From contig NZ_FRCN01000013.1 of assembly GCF_900142925.1 (NCBI RefSeq), forward strand, positions 175,880 through 239,879: 64,000 nucleotides of DNA. The letters run 5' to 3'. This document shows, in pieces, positions 43,994 to 54,300 of this stretch (the first letter of the stretch is position 1; each line of letters begins with the position of its first letter). The position numbers were made by a program, and so were the translations under genes. The DNA comes from Chitinophaga sp. CF418 (lineage in GTDB: Bacteria > Bacteroidota > Bacteroidia > Chitinophagales > Chitinophagaceae). The notes below the pieces were generated by a model, which was given only the letters and a program-made list of their open reading frames with translations, was not told where the DNA came from and did not search any database.

Positions 43994-44860
43994 TTAACCG
44001 ATGATGAACATATCGGCGATGGCGAATACGGCAAATACCACGCTGGCAATACCATTTGTAGTCATAAAGGCTATGTTGACACGGCTCAGATCATTGGGTT
44101 TTACCAGCAGGTGCTGGGAGATCAGCATGATAATAAATATCACTGCGCCTATTGCATATAACCAGTGGAAGCCTCCATAGATACCGATGATGATAGCCAG
44201 GGCGCCTGCTACCAGGTGCAGGACCTCAGAAAAATGCAGTGCCCCTGCTTTTCCCAACCAGGCAGGAATTGAGTTCAGAGACAGGGAGCGGTCGAAATCT
44301 TCATCCTGTAAAGAATAAATAATGTCAAAACCTGCTACCCAGCAAAGTACCAGACAGGATAACAATACGGGTAATACCGCGAAATGCCCTGTCACTGCCA
44401 GGTAAGCACCTACCGGCGCCAGGGATAAACCCAGTCCCAGTACCATATGACACAGTGCCGTGAAACGTTTTGTATAGCTATATCCCAGCACCACCAGCAA
44501 AGCTACCGGCGACAGGATAAAACATAATAAGTTGATAAACCAGGTACTACCAATGAATAACAGGCAGTTCACAATGACAAAGGTCAGCGCGTTTTTCTCG
44601 GTGATCACTCCCCGCGGGATCTCCCTGTTCACTGTACGGGGGTTCTTCCGGTCAATATCCGCATCCAGGTAACGGTTAAACGCCATCGCCGCACTGCGGG
44701 CAAATACCATACACAATACTACCAGTACGAACGACTGCCAGCTGAAAGAGTGATCTGTTTTGGTGGTAGCGATAAAAAAGCCTGTCAGTGCGAAAGGCAT
44801 CGCGAATATAGTGTGGCTGAATTTTACCAGCGAGAGGTATTTATTAACCGTTACGATCAT
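43994..44860 (-). CDS. UbiA-family prenyltransferase
   Basis: Inner-membrane prenyltransferase, 288 residues from ATG at 44860, chosen because it overlaps the TGA of the trmH-like gene as ATGA. Asp-rich motif 1 is NRYLDADIDRKNPRT and motif 2 is DEDFDRSLSLNSIPAW. About eight membrane segments. The closest role is 4-hydroxybenzoate or menaquinone-type prenyl transfer; the quinone made cannot be read here. Confidence 0.88.
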   Translation of the reverse strand: MIVTVNKYLSLVKFSHTIFAMPFALTGFFIATTKTDHSFSWQSFVLVVLCMVFARSAAMAFNRYLDADIDRKNPRTVNREIPRGVITEKNALTFVIVNCLLFIGSTWFINLLCFILSPVALLVVLGYSYTKRFTALCHMVLGLGLSLAPVGAYLAVTGHFAVLPVLLSCLVLCWVAGFDIIYSLQDEDFDRSLSLNSIPAWLGKAGALHFSEVLHLVAGALAIIIGIYGGFHWLYAIGAVIFIIMLISQHLLVKPNDLSRVNIAFMTTNGIASVVFAVFAIADMFIIG

Positions 44861-45396
44861 TGTGCCTGTTTTTTCAGTTTTACAAATATATCCCAAACCA
44901 CAATACCAGTACTCACAGAGATATTTAATGAATGTTTCATGCCAGACTGCGGTATTTCGATACAGCCCTCCACCAGTTTCATCACCTCCGCATCCACACC
45001 TGTCACCTCATTACCGAATACCAGCGCCAGTGGTTTACCGGTTGCCGGCTCAAAGCTATCCAGCATAACGCTGTTCTCCGCCTGTTCTATCGCCATGACA
45101 ATATACCCTGCCTCCCGGAGTGCCGTTACCGCTTCCACCGTTGTAGGAAAGTATTGCCATTCAACAGTTTCCGTAGCGCCTAAAGCCGTTTTCTGAATAT
45201 CGCGGTGAGGGGGAACGGGCGTATATCCGCATAAAACGATGCCCTGTAAAAGGAAGCCATCTGCCGTACGGAATACCGATCCTACGTTATGCATACTGCG
45301 CACATTGTCCAGTACCAGCACCAAAGGTGTTTTATCTGCCGCCTTGAACTGGTCCACCGTTTTGCGGCCAAGTTCATCCATGCTTAATTTTCGCAT
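44857..45396 (-). CDS. TrmH/SpoU-family RNA 2'-O-methyltransferase
   Basis: SPOUT-fold methyltransferase, 179 residues from ATG at 45396 (MRKLSMDELG); the 45456 start is rejected because it would run into the divergent mutS promoter region. Motif 1 LDNVRSMHNVGSVFRTADGF, motif 2 LVFGNEVTGV, motif 3 IEIPQSGMKHSLNISVSTGI. Target tRNA or rRNA not known. Its -7 box TACTTTTG ends only 4 bp upstream of the ATG, so the mRNA may be leaderless. Confidence 0.9.
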   Translation of the reverse strand: MRKLSMDELGRKTVDQFKAADKTPLVLVLDNVRSMHNVGSVFRTADGFLLQGIVLCGYTPVPPHRDIQKTALGATETVEWQYFPTTVEAVTALREAGYIVMAIEQAENSVMLDSFEPATGKPLALVFGNEVTGVDAEVMKLVEGCIEIPQSGMKHSLNISVSTGIVVWDIFVKLKKQAQ

Positions 45397-45400
45397 TTTG

Positions 45401-45408
45401 CAAAAGTA
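45401..45408 (-). promoter_or_regulatory. -7 promoter box of the trmH-like gene
   Basis: Minus strand TACTTTTG, exact consensus, 4 bp before ATG 45396. Confidence 0.55.
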
Positions 45409-45471
45409 CGATAAAATGGGTAGTGTACCGGTATGTGTACATCTGCCTTTCAGCACGTCCGGACATTATTA

Positions 45472-45479
45472 TATATTTG
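45472..45479 (+). promoter_or_regulatory. -7 promoter box of mutS
   Basis: TATATTTG, exact consensus, 4 bp before the ATG at 45484, the mirror of the trmH-like arrangement. Confidence 0.55.
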
Positions 45480-45483
45480 CCGA

Positions 45484-48090
45484 ATGGCAAAAAGCAAATC
45501 AGTAGAAACCCCTCTCATGCAACAGCATAAGGCTATTAAAGCCCGTTACCCGGACGCCGTGCTGTTGTTCCGCGTGGGAGATTTTTATGAAACTTTTAAT
45601 GAGGATGCGATCATTGCATCCAAAGTATTAGGTATTGTGCTCACCAAAAGAGCAAATGGTTCTGCATCCCAGCAGGACCTCGCAGGTTTTCCACATCATT
45701 CCCTGGATACCTATCTCCATAAGCTGGTAAAAGCAGGCTACCGTGTGGCGGTGTGCGACCAGCTGGAAGATCCCAAAGCAGCAAAAGGTATTGTTAAACG
45801 CGGAGTGACCGAAATGGTAACTCCTGGTGTGGCCGTCAATGACAAGATCCTGGAAAATGCCAGTAATAACTTCCTGGCGGCGGTTCATTTTGGCAAAGAC
45901 CATACCGGGGTATCCTTCCTCGATATCTCTACAGGAGAGTTCTTCATTGCCCAGGGCAGCCTGGAATATGTGGATAAACTGCTCCAGAGTTTCAAACCCG
46001 CGGAAGTCATCTTTGCCCGTCAGCAGCAGAAACATTTCAAGGAGCAATTCGGTTCCAAATTCTATACATATACAATGGAAGAGTGGATCTTCACGGCTAA
46101 CTATGCACAGGAGATCCTGCTTAAACAGTTTGAAACACACAGCCTCAAAGGTTTTGGCGTGGAAAGTCTTTCCGATGCCATCGTCGCCGCCGGCGCTGCC
46201 CTGCATTACCTGCGCGATACCGAGCATCCGCATCTGCAACACATCACCAGCATACAACGGATAGAACAGGACGACTTCCTCTGGATGGACCGCTTCACTA
46301 TCCGCAACCTGGAACTGCTTGGCAGCAGTGTGGAAAACGGGAATACCCTGCTGGGCACCCTGGACAGCACCGTGACCCCTATGGGCGCCAGGCTGCTGAA
46401 ACGCTGGCTGATACTCCCCCTGCGGGATATCAACCAGATCAACGAACGACTGGATATTACAGAGTTCTTTATCAAACAGTCAGACCTTTCCAGGGACCTG
46501 CTGGCCCATCTCAAGCAAACCGGCGACCTGGAACGTCTTGTATCCAAAATCCCCCTGCGGAAGATCAATCCGCGGGAAGTGATGTCCCTGGCTAAAGCAC
46601 TGCAGCAGGTAGAAGGCGTTAAGCAACTGCAGGCGCAGGCGGGGCATCCATATTTAACACAACTCAGTGAAAAGCTGGACCACTGTCCCGATATCCTTGG
46701 CCGCATCCTCGCACAGGTAATGGAAACACCACCGGTACTCGTCAGCAAGGGCAATGTGATCCAAAACGGTGTGCATCCTGAACTGGACAGCCTGCGTACC
46801 ATTGCTCATTCAGGCAAGGAATATCTGCTGCGTATCCAACAGACAGAATCTGACGCTACTGGTATTCCCAGTTTGAAAGTAGCTTTCAATAACGTGTTTG
46901 GTTACTACCTGGAGGTAACGAACGCCCACAAGAACAAAGTGCCGGACACCTGGATCCGCAAACAGACGCTGGCCAATGCGGAGCGTTACATTACGCCTGA
47001 ACTGAAAGAGTATGAAGAAAAGATAGTAGGCGCTGAAGAAAAGATCCTTGCCCTGGAGGTGCAGCTCTTCGATGATCTGCTGCTGGCCCTGCAACCTTAT
47101 ATTCAGGCCATCCAACAAAATGCACAGATCCTGGCCCGTATAGACTGTCTGTTGAGTTTTGCCCATAATGCCATCCACTATAAATACCGCCGTCCGAATG
47201 TTACCGAGGGGTATCACCTGGACATTCGTGAAGGCAGACACCCGGTTATTGAGCGTGGCTTACCACTCGGGGAAAGTTATGTCGCCAACGATATACTGCT
47301 GGATAAAGAAGAGCAACAGATCATCATTCTGACAGGACCTAACATGAGCGGTAAATCCGCCCTGCTGCGTCAGACTGCGCTGATCACACTGATGGCGCAC
47401 ATGGGTAGTTTTGTACCTGCTGCAGCGGCAGAGATAGGATTGACGGATAAGATATTCACCCGTGTTGGCGCTTCTGACAACCTGAGTGGCGGTGAATCCA
47501 CCTTCATGGTTGAAATGAATGAAACCGCCAGCATTATCAACAATATCACACCACGCAGTCTTGTTATACTCGATGAAATAGGCCGTGGTACCAGTACTTA
47601 TGATGGTATCTCCATTGCCTGGAGCATCGTGGAATACCTGCATGATATGACGCAGCATAAGCCTAAAACGCTTTTCGCCACGCACTATCATGAACTGAAT
47701 GAGCTGGAGAACAAGCATAGCCGTATCAAGAACTTCCACATCACCAATAAGGAATCCGGCAATAAAGTGATCTTCCTCCGCAAGCTCGCACCAGGAGGCA
47801 GCCGCCACAGTTTCGGTATTCATGTAGCCCGTATGGCCGGTATGCCGCCACAGCTGATACAGCGTGCCAATGAAGTGCTGGCACACCTGGAAGAGAAACA
47901 CATCGATGCACCGCTGGATAAACACGTAAAAGATCTTGCAGGTCCGACGCAGAAGGTACAACTCAGCATCTTTGATGCGCATAGCGATACCTTTAAACAA
48001 ATCAGGGATATGCTGGGAGATGTGGATATTAACAGGCTGACGCCGGTGGAAGCCTTGCTGAAGCTGAATGAGATAAAGAATCTGATATAA
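45484..48090 (+). CDS. mutS: DNA mismatch repair protein MutS
   Basis: Mismatch-recognition ATPase, 868 residues from ATG 45484 (MAKSKSVETPLMQQ); the longer frame to 45433 is unlikely. Mismatch-binding Phe-x-Glu in VGDFYETF near residue 39, connector and lever regions follow, then Walker A TGPNMSGKSALL and Walker B LVILDEIGRGTSTYDG, and ATHYHELNEL. The C-terminal helix-turn-helix/tetramer tail is present. Shares a bidirectional terminator with the downstream gene. Confidence 0.97.
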   Translation: MAKSKSVETPLMQQHKAIKARYPDAVLLFRVGDFYETFNEDAIIASKVLGIVLTKRANGSASQQDLAGFPHHSLDTYLHKLVKAGYRVAVCDQLEDPKAAKGIVKRGVTEMVTPGVAVNDKILENASNNFLAAVHFGKDHTGVSFLDISTGEFFIAQGSLEYVDKLLQSFKPAEVIFARQQQKHFKEQFGSKFYTYTMEEWIFTANYAQEILLKQFETHSLKGFGVESLSDAIVAAGAALHYLRDTEHPHLQHITSIQRIEQDDFLWMDRFTIRNLELLGSSVENGNTLLGTLDSTVTPMGARLLKRWLILPLRDINQINERLDITEFFIKQSDLSRDLLAHLKQTGDLERLVSKIPLRKINPREVMSLAKALQQVEGVKQLQAQAGHPYLTQLSEKLDHCPDILGRILAQVMETPPVLVSKGNVIQNGVHPELDSLRTIAHSGKEYLLRIQQTESDATGIPSLKVAFNNVFGYYLEVTNAHKNKVPDTWIRKQTLANAERYITPELKEYEEKIVGAEEKILALEVQLFDDLLLALQPYIQAIQQNAQILARIDCLLSFAHNAIHYKYRRPNVTEGYHLDIREGRHPVIERGLPLGESYVANDILLDKEEQQIIILTGPNMSGKSALLRQTALITLMAHMGSFVPAAAAEIGLTDKIFTRVGASDNLSGGESTFMVEMNETASIINNITPRSLVILDEIGRGTSTYDGISIAWSIVEYLHDMTQHKPKTLFATHYHELNELENKHSRIKNFHITNKESGNKVIFLRKLAPGGSRHSFGIHVARMAGMPPQLIQRANEVLAHLEEKHIDAPLDKHVKDLAGPTQKVQLSIFDAHSDTFKQIRDMLGDVDINRLTPVEALLKLNEIKNLI

Positions 48091-48127
48091 ATAAAGAGGG
48101 CTCGTTTTAAGCGAGCCCTCTTTATTT
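48089..48127. terminator. Bidirectional terminator of mutS and cytochrome/monooxygenase 1
   Basis: 16-bp stem AAATAAAGAGGGCTCG / CGAGCCCTCTTTATTT with a seven-base loop; it overlaps the stop codon of the gene ending at 48126. Confidence 0.88.
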
Positions 48128-49439
48128 ACTGTCGTTTTATTTCCCGTTTCTCATCCCCTTCTTCATAAGGGATGGCCATCATGATCAGCGTCATCATTTC
48201 ATCTTTCGTTCGCATGGCGCCATATACCAGCTGAGGCGGGAAAGAGGGATTGGATGCGTTATTCACAGTATTATCATACGTACCTTCGATAGTGAGCACT
48301 GTTCCTTTCGGAATCTTTATCAGTTTTGGGAACCAGTATATCTCCTGCCAGTTGAAATCCCATTGTGGAATTGACACTAATCGTATGGTATCTTTTTCCG
48401 GCGTAACAGCATATGCTTTAAAGGTTTTACCCAGCAGGTGCATATGCGGCCATACGTACATGAGCGACTGTGTTTCTGTGATCTTCACATTCACTTTAAA
48501 GCTCTTCTCAACATTAGCAGGGATGTAAAAGAAAGGCTCGATGTCCTTCTCCCCTACTCCACCCGAGCCATATGTAGTCGCTTTTATCTGCCGCTTTACC
48601 GGTTTCTTTTTGAAAAAGAACTGTACGCCGCTGATCACTTCTTCATCTTTCCCTACAGGTGCGTAATGCACTGTTAACAACACCACGCCCCGCTTAGGCA
48701 TTACCCAGCCCATGTCTTCGGGATAAGATTCATAACTGCTGCCGGGGATCCATCCTCCAAAGTATTTCATCTTTTTACGGTAATTGACATATTGCTGGTA
48801 GTAGTCAAGATGTGACTCAGTATTATCAACATAATCTGCAGTATTATAGAGATCAGCATCCGGCACATCATCTATTTCATAGTTGGCGTGATGGATCACT
48901 TTCTTATTATTCGAAGTAAATTCAATAGCTTCCACAGCAACAGAGTCCGGCAAGTCAAAAGGCATTTTGTAGACGATGAAACGTTCTACATTATCTCCTT
49001 CCAGCACATAAGATGATTTCATTTTCAGCACGAGGTCAGGCTCGCGGTTGAACAGTGTACCCTTTACCCAGGTATTTGCTGTTTCTTCACCTGAACCTTC
49101 TCCTTTAGGCATGCCATGCTCAGCCCATTCAGCGATCAATCTGATCTCTTCATCCGACAGTTTTCTTTCGTTGGCAAAACTTACATAATGCGGATCTGGT
49201 TTCCATGGTGGCATGTAATGGCTTTCTGTAACCCGTTTAATAAAAGAAGCTCTTTTGGCTACCTCTTCATATGTAAGAAGTGAAAAAGGCGCTGCCTCAC
49301 CTTGCCGATGACAGGGAGTGCAGTTACGGTGGATAATGGGTGCAATATGTTGCGACCAGGTGATCTGCTGTGCAGAAACTTTTTTCAGGCAGGTAATAAG
49401 GAATAAAAATAATAAGGTAATGGAACTTCGCATGCTCAT
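48126..49439 (-). CDS. Periplasmic c-type cytochrome / PHM-like copper monooxygenase (copy 1)
   Basis: 437 residues with a signal peptide. Residues 25-112 are a single-heme cytochrome c domain: NCTPCH (Cys40, Cys43, His44) and the conserved MPPWKPDPHY, whose Met76 is a likely sixth ligand. The rest resembles the copper type II ascorbate-dependent monooxygenases (peptidylglycine alpha-hydroxylating, dopamine beta): His183-His184 in IHHANYE, His258 in LLTVHYAP, His332-x-His334 in WPHMHLLGK and a Met near 420 in DEMMTLIMM. These match the CuH (HH, H) and CuM (HxH, M) ligand sets. It could oxidise a peptide-, lipid- or aromatic-like substrate in the periplasm with the heme passing electrons; substrate unknown. 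Follows a SusCD pair after a terminator. Confidence 0.85.
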   Translation of the reverse strand: MSMRSSITLLFLFLITCLKKVSAQQITWSQHIAPIIHRNCTPCHRQGEAAPFSLLTYEEVAKRASFIKRVTESHYMPPWKPDPHYVSFANERKLSDEEIRLIAEWAEHGMPKGEGSGEETANTWVKGTLFNREPDLVLKMKSSYVLEGDNVERFIVYKMPFDLPDSVAVEAIEFTSNNKKVIHHANYEIDDVPDADLYNTADYVDNTESHLDYYQQYVNYRKKMKYFGGWIPGSSYESYPEDMGWVMPKRGVVLLTVHYAPVGKDEEVISGVQFFFKKKPVKRQIKATTYGSGGVGEKDIEPFFYIPANVEKSFKVNVKITETQSLMYVWPHMHLLGKTFKAYAVTPEKDTIRLVSIPQWDFNWQEIYWFPKLIKIPKGTVLTIEGTYDNTVNNASNPSFPPQLVYGAMRTKDEMMTLIMMAIPYEEGDEKREIKRQ

Positions 49440-49527
49440 ACTCTCGGCTTATTAATTTACATGTCAGGGAAGTGCCCTTCGTTCTTCATAATACGTGTTC
49501 AAGATACAAAAAGTAGCCGCATAAAAA

Positions 49528-49554
49528 AACCGTCCCGCTTAAAGCGGGACGGTT
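49528..49554 (-). terminator. Terminator after SusD 1
   Basis: AACCGTCCCGCTT / AAGCGGGACGGTT stem with T-rich tail on the minus strand; separates the transporter pair from the cytochrome gene downstream. Confidence 0.88.
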
Positions 49555-49585
49555 CCTTATTTTCAGTATAAGTGAGTATATTATT

Positions 49586-51304
49586 TTACTGCATATCCCA
49601 CCAAACACGACCAGTTAAGTCATTTGGCTGACCATAAGCGCCGTCCTTCTGCATGTCGGAGATAGCGGTATTATAGTTAGGGATATTTTCCTGTGTATTG
49701 GAAGGAATTGGCAGTATCCAACGACGTGGAACTGTTGATTTCACACCAGAGATCATGAATGGTTCGAAAGGCAGGATACCACCTTCTTTAGGATAACCAG
49801 TGCGTTTCCATGAAGCCCATGCTTCCTGTGGAACTTTGAACAGGTTCAGGAAGCTCTGAACACCGATCTTTTCCAGTTTCTCATCCAGGGTACCGGTGTA
49901 AGCAACAGCAGGATCAGCCAGGTAAGTAGTGATCTCTTCGGCACCCAGTGCAGAGTAACCAATGATCTTAGCTGTAGATCCTATCTTATCGTATGCTTGC
50001 AGGGAAGCAGTTACGCCTTTATTGTACCATTCTTCAGCTTGACCACCGGTGTTTACACCACGTTCTGTGAATTCAGCCAGGATGAAACACATTTCAGCGT
50101 AAGAAGCGATAGGCTGGATATACTGACCACCGCTGCCAGCACCACCATCCTGATCGAGGTCGAACAGACGGGTCTGTACTTTGGACAGGGTATCGTAAGT
50201 CACCTGAGAAGTTTTACCACCCAGTGTGATAGTATAGATCCTTCTGGAGTACAGTCTGCTGTAAGCAGCATTGCTCTTGGCATCAGGACTGGAAGGGATA
50301 CCTACATAACGGCGAGGGTTGTATGTAGTACCGGAAGACAGCGCACCGCCATTTTTCAGGCTGTCAATTACTGACTGGGTGTAGCTGTTTGATTTGAAGA
50401 ACACACGCAGACGTGGGTCGCTGTGAGTGTACATAAAATCCACGATGTTTTTAGCTGCTACGAAAGCGCTACCGTTATCAGGATTCCAGTTACCACTACG
50501 AGCGAAGTTTGTTGCACTGGAGATGAATTTCCATTCTTCATCATTGCTGGTGAAGATACCTGCGGTGCTGGCGATAACATCAGCTACGATAGCTTTTGCT
50601 TTCGCATCTGATCTTTTGTACTGACGCATAGCCAGTTTCAGACGCAGTACGTTAGCCGCTTTTGCCCATTTTGCAGCGTCTCCGTTGTAGAACATTTCTG
50701 AACTACCGTAAGTTACCTGGCCAGCAGCATTAGCAGACAGGGTAGTTACGGCAGCTTTCAACTGAGCATCCCATACATCGAACAGGGATGACTGGCTGTC
50801 ATACTTAGGTGTGAACATAGAGCTATCACGAGCCTGCCATGCCTGCGTATAAGGAATGCTACCATTAGCGTCGGAAACTCTCCATGCAGCATATACTTTC
50901 AGCACGTTAGCGATTGCAGTAACGTTCTGGTATTTAGCTTTGTCTTCTGCAGACATTTTATCTACTATAGACTGGATCTGGGTAGTGTAACGGCCGATGA
51001 TATTGTACAGATCATTGTACAGACCATTGGTGTTAGAATTAGCACCAAACAGGGAGTTGTTTGCGCTACTTGCCGGGTCCTGTGCTACGAACTGCATCCA
51101 GCGCATGATGTACTGGTAGTTGTCGTAGAACCATTCAAAGTCGCGGTCTACCAGTTTGTATTCCGCAGCTACGATCAGTGTTTCCGGGTTAGTGGTCGGA
51201 CTAACTATCGGGTTTGTATTTAAGTCTTCGAAGTCTTTGGTACAGGATGACAGCAGTAAAGATGCCGCTGCAACGCCCATTCCCAATTTATTTATAAATC
51301 TCAT
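49586..51304 (-). CDS. SusD/RagB-like outer-membrane lipoprotein (pair 1)
   Basis: 572 residues with a lipoprotein signal (LGMGVAAASLLLSSC, Cys21), then DFEDLNTNPIV, the family opening of SusD-like type 2 proteins. The helical TPR-like core contains ANVLKVYAAWRVSDANGSIPYTQAW and the C-terminal part is shared with the copy at 57341. It forms the surface lid for the SusC barrel; substrate not predictable. 33 bp from the SusC gene, translated in the same operon. Confidence 0.92.
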   Translation of the reverse strand: MRFINKLGMGVAAASLLLSSCTKDFEDLNTNPIVSPTTNPETLIVAAEYKLVDRDFEWFYDNYQYIMRWMQFVAQDPASSANNSLFGANSNTNGLYNDLYNIIGRYTTQIQSIVDKMSAEDKAKYQNVTAIANVLKVYAAWRVSDANGSIPYTQAWQARDSSMFTPKYDSQSSLFDVWDAQLKAAVTTLSANAAGQVTYGSSEMFYNGDAAKWAKAANVLRLKLAMRQYKRSDAKAKAIVADVIASTAGIFTSNDEEWKFISSATNFARSGNWNPDNGSAFVAAKNIVDFMYTHSDPRLRVFFKSNSYTQSVIDSLKNGGALSSGTTYNPRRYVGIPSSPDAKSNAAYSRLYSRRIYTITLGGKTSQVTYDTLSKVQTRLFDLDQDGGAGSGGQYIQPIASYAEMCFILAEFTERGVNTGGQAEEWYNKGVTASLQAYDKIGSTAKIIGYSALGAEEITTYLADPAVAYTGTLDEKLEKIGVQSFLNLFKVPQEAWASWKRTGYPKEGGILPFEPFMISGVKSTVPRRWILPIPSNTQENIPNYNTAISDMQKDGAYGQPNDLTGRVWWDMQ

Positions 51305-51337
51305 GTTTGCTATCGTTTAAAAGATTAACGGCATCAA

Positions 51338-54300
51338 TTAGAATCCTACCTGAATTGTAACAGCCATGTTACGAGTATAAGGAGTGCTACCATATTCAGA
51401 GAATGCAGAAGAGCTGTTGTTACGAACTGCTTCCGGATTGATTCCGATTGGCATGTGATTATACAGGTAACCCAGGTTACGGCCCACCAGGTTAACACGC
51501 ACGCTGTTCAGTTTAGCGCGCTGTACAAGGCTGGAAGGTAAAGAGTAACCCAGAGACACTTCACGCAGTGCTACATAAGATGCATCAAATACAGAGTATT
51601 CGCGGATACCGATACCCCAGTCACCCTGCATACCGTAGTACTGGTATGGAGTCAGCGGAGTCACATAACCAGCAGTATATGCTTCACGGTAAGTTTTACC
51701 GCTCAGGTCAACCAGCTGTCCAGCGGCATCAGTGATAGTATAACCATCCTGGAATACACCATCAGGGATCAAACCATCGTTACGGGTACGGCCAGTTCCA
51801 TCAGTAAAGGTTATACCGCCACTAGCTGCATCACGACCGGCTTCTGTATTTGCAGTTGTACCACGACCAGTACCATACTGGTGAGAAGCAGAGAACATAT
51901 CACCACCGATACGAGCCTGTAGCAGGAAGCCCAGGTTCCAGTTCTTATAAGTGAAAGTGTTGCTGAAGCCCAGGTTCAAGTCTGGAGTGATGTTACCGAT
52001 ATTGTTGTTAACAGCACGCTTGTACTGAACAGGGAAGTCACCGCTCTTCTCGATGATCTTCTGACCCTGTGCGTTACGGGTATAACCGTAAGGAGTAGCC
52101 AGTACGCCATACGCCTTACCGGCAGTAGCAATTACTCTAACGCCCTGGTCTTCGTTCAGCTGTACTTCGCTTACGCCATTGGTCAGTTCAATGATCTTGT
52201 TCTTGTTATGGCTACCATTCAATGTCAGATCCCATGTGAAATCTTTGTGCTGGATCGGAGTAGCATTGATCGCTACTTCTATACCAGTGTTCTGCATATT
52301 GCCTGCGTTGATGTAGCGGGATTTAACACCTGATTCAACAGATACAGGCAGTTGCAGGATCTGGTTCTTAACATTTGTTTTATACCATGCAACATCAAAA
52401 CCTAAACGATTATTGAAGAAACGTACATCAGCACCAAATTCCAAACTGTGAGAAATAGATGGTTTCAGGTTCGGGTTAGGCATGATGTCTTCGTTGTAGA
52501 TCTTCATCAGTGGCAGGCTTGAGTTGGAACCTGCACCCTGGAAGTAAGAGTCGGTATAGTAACCGCTGTTAGTCTGGTAAGGATTCAGGTCACCACCCAC
52601 CATAGCGTAGGAAGCACGAAGTTTACCAAAGCTGATCACTGAAGGCAGTTTACCTTTCAGGCTTTCTGTGAATTCCCATGCACCGCTGAAGGAAGGATAG
52701 AAATAAGAGTTGTTACTGTTTCCTGTCAGGTAAGTCAGTGCGGAAGACCAGTCGTTACGGCCGGTTACATCCAGGAAGAACGCGTTCTTATAAGCCACGC
52801 TCGCAGCGAAGAACACAGAGTTGATACGTTTGCGATCCAGTGGTTTGTTGTCTATCTGCGCAGCATTAACACTGTTGGAGATAGCATACAGTCTTGGCAG
52901 ACGCAGACCACCGCTGGTCTTGTTCACATACTGCTGACCGATACCACTGTTCCAGGTTTCAGCACCAAGGTTCAAAGTAGCTTCGAAGTCTTTACCCAGT
53001 TTAGGAGTGATCATAGCCATACCGGTGAAGGTGTGCTGTAATCTGTCCATACCACCTTCCTGGAAGTAACCAACAGAACCAGAGAAGTTTGGACCCTGAC
53101 CTGCGTCTTTACGCTGATCGTAGGTATTTTCCTTACTCATGTTTCCTTTCAGTAAGAATTTCAGCCAGTCAGTAGCGGTAGCAGTCAGGTTTACGTAACC
53201 AGTCAGCAAAGACTCCCTACGTGTCCAGCTGTTATAAGCCAGTGTGTACCAGTAGTCAGCACCAGCATAAGAACCGGTAGGACGCATTGAATTGTCTGGC
53301 GCCAGGTAGTTCTCTTGTCTGCTCCAGTAAGCAGGATCATAGTTACGAGGAAATACGTAAACATATTTACGCCCCAGGTTCTGACCTGTATAGTCACCAC
53401 CCTGACGGTCAGGGTTGTACGTTTTACTTGCAGTATAAGTAACACCCGCATCAGCAGACAGATATTTGGAGATAGTCTGTGAAGCTTTCAGGGAGATGTT
53501 ATTCCTGTTGAATTCGTTGTTGGTTACAACACCTTTATTATTCAGACGAGAGAAAGAGAGACGGAATGTACCTCTTTCGCTACCACCTTCCATTGCTACG
53601 TTAGTATTGTAGTACTGGCCGGTGCGATACATATCTTTGTAGTTATTCGGCATTGGAGAGTAAGGGCGTAACTCACCGTTCAGCACCTTCTTCATCTGGC
53701 CTTCCATTTTAGGACCAAAGCTGTAACCACCTGCCCAGTCAAGAGCTTCCGGATCGCTGGATGAAAAAGTACCATCCAGACCAGCACCGTAAGTATTCTG
53801 CAGTTCAATAGGAGTTTTGTATACTTCTTCCAGCTGAACTGTCTGGCTTACAGTAACACCAATACCTTTACGGGCAACACCTTTCTTGGTAGTGATCAAT
53901 ACTGCACCATTTAGTGCGCGGGAACCGTAGAGCGCAGTTGCAGCAGCACCTTTCAGTACAGTTACAGACTGGTACTCATCCGGGTTCAGATTTTTCAGTA
54001 CGTTACCGAAGTTTACAGCGTTGTCGCTCACTTCGTTTTCAAAGATCACACCATCTACTACGAAGATAGGCTGGTCTTTGTCATTCAGTGATTTAGCACC
54101 ACGCAAGATGATACGACCTGCAGCCTGAGGACCACCCACAGCGCTGGAGATGTCCACACCCGCAACTTTACCTTGCAGTGCAGCAACAGGGTTGATAGCA
54201 TTGGTTTTAGAGATCTCGTCACCCTTCAGTTCAGTGATCGCATAACCCAGTTTACGTTGCTCACGCTTCATACCTAAAGCGGTTACAACTACTTCATTCA

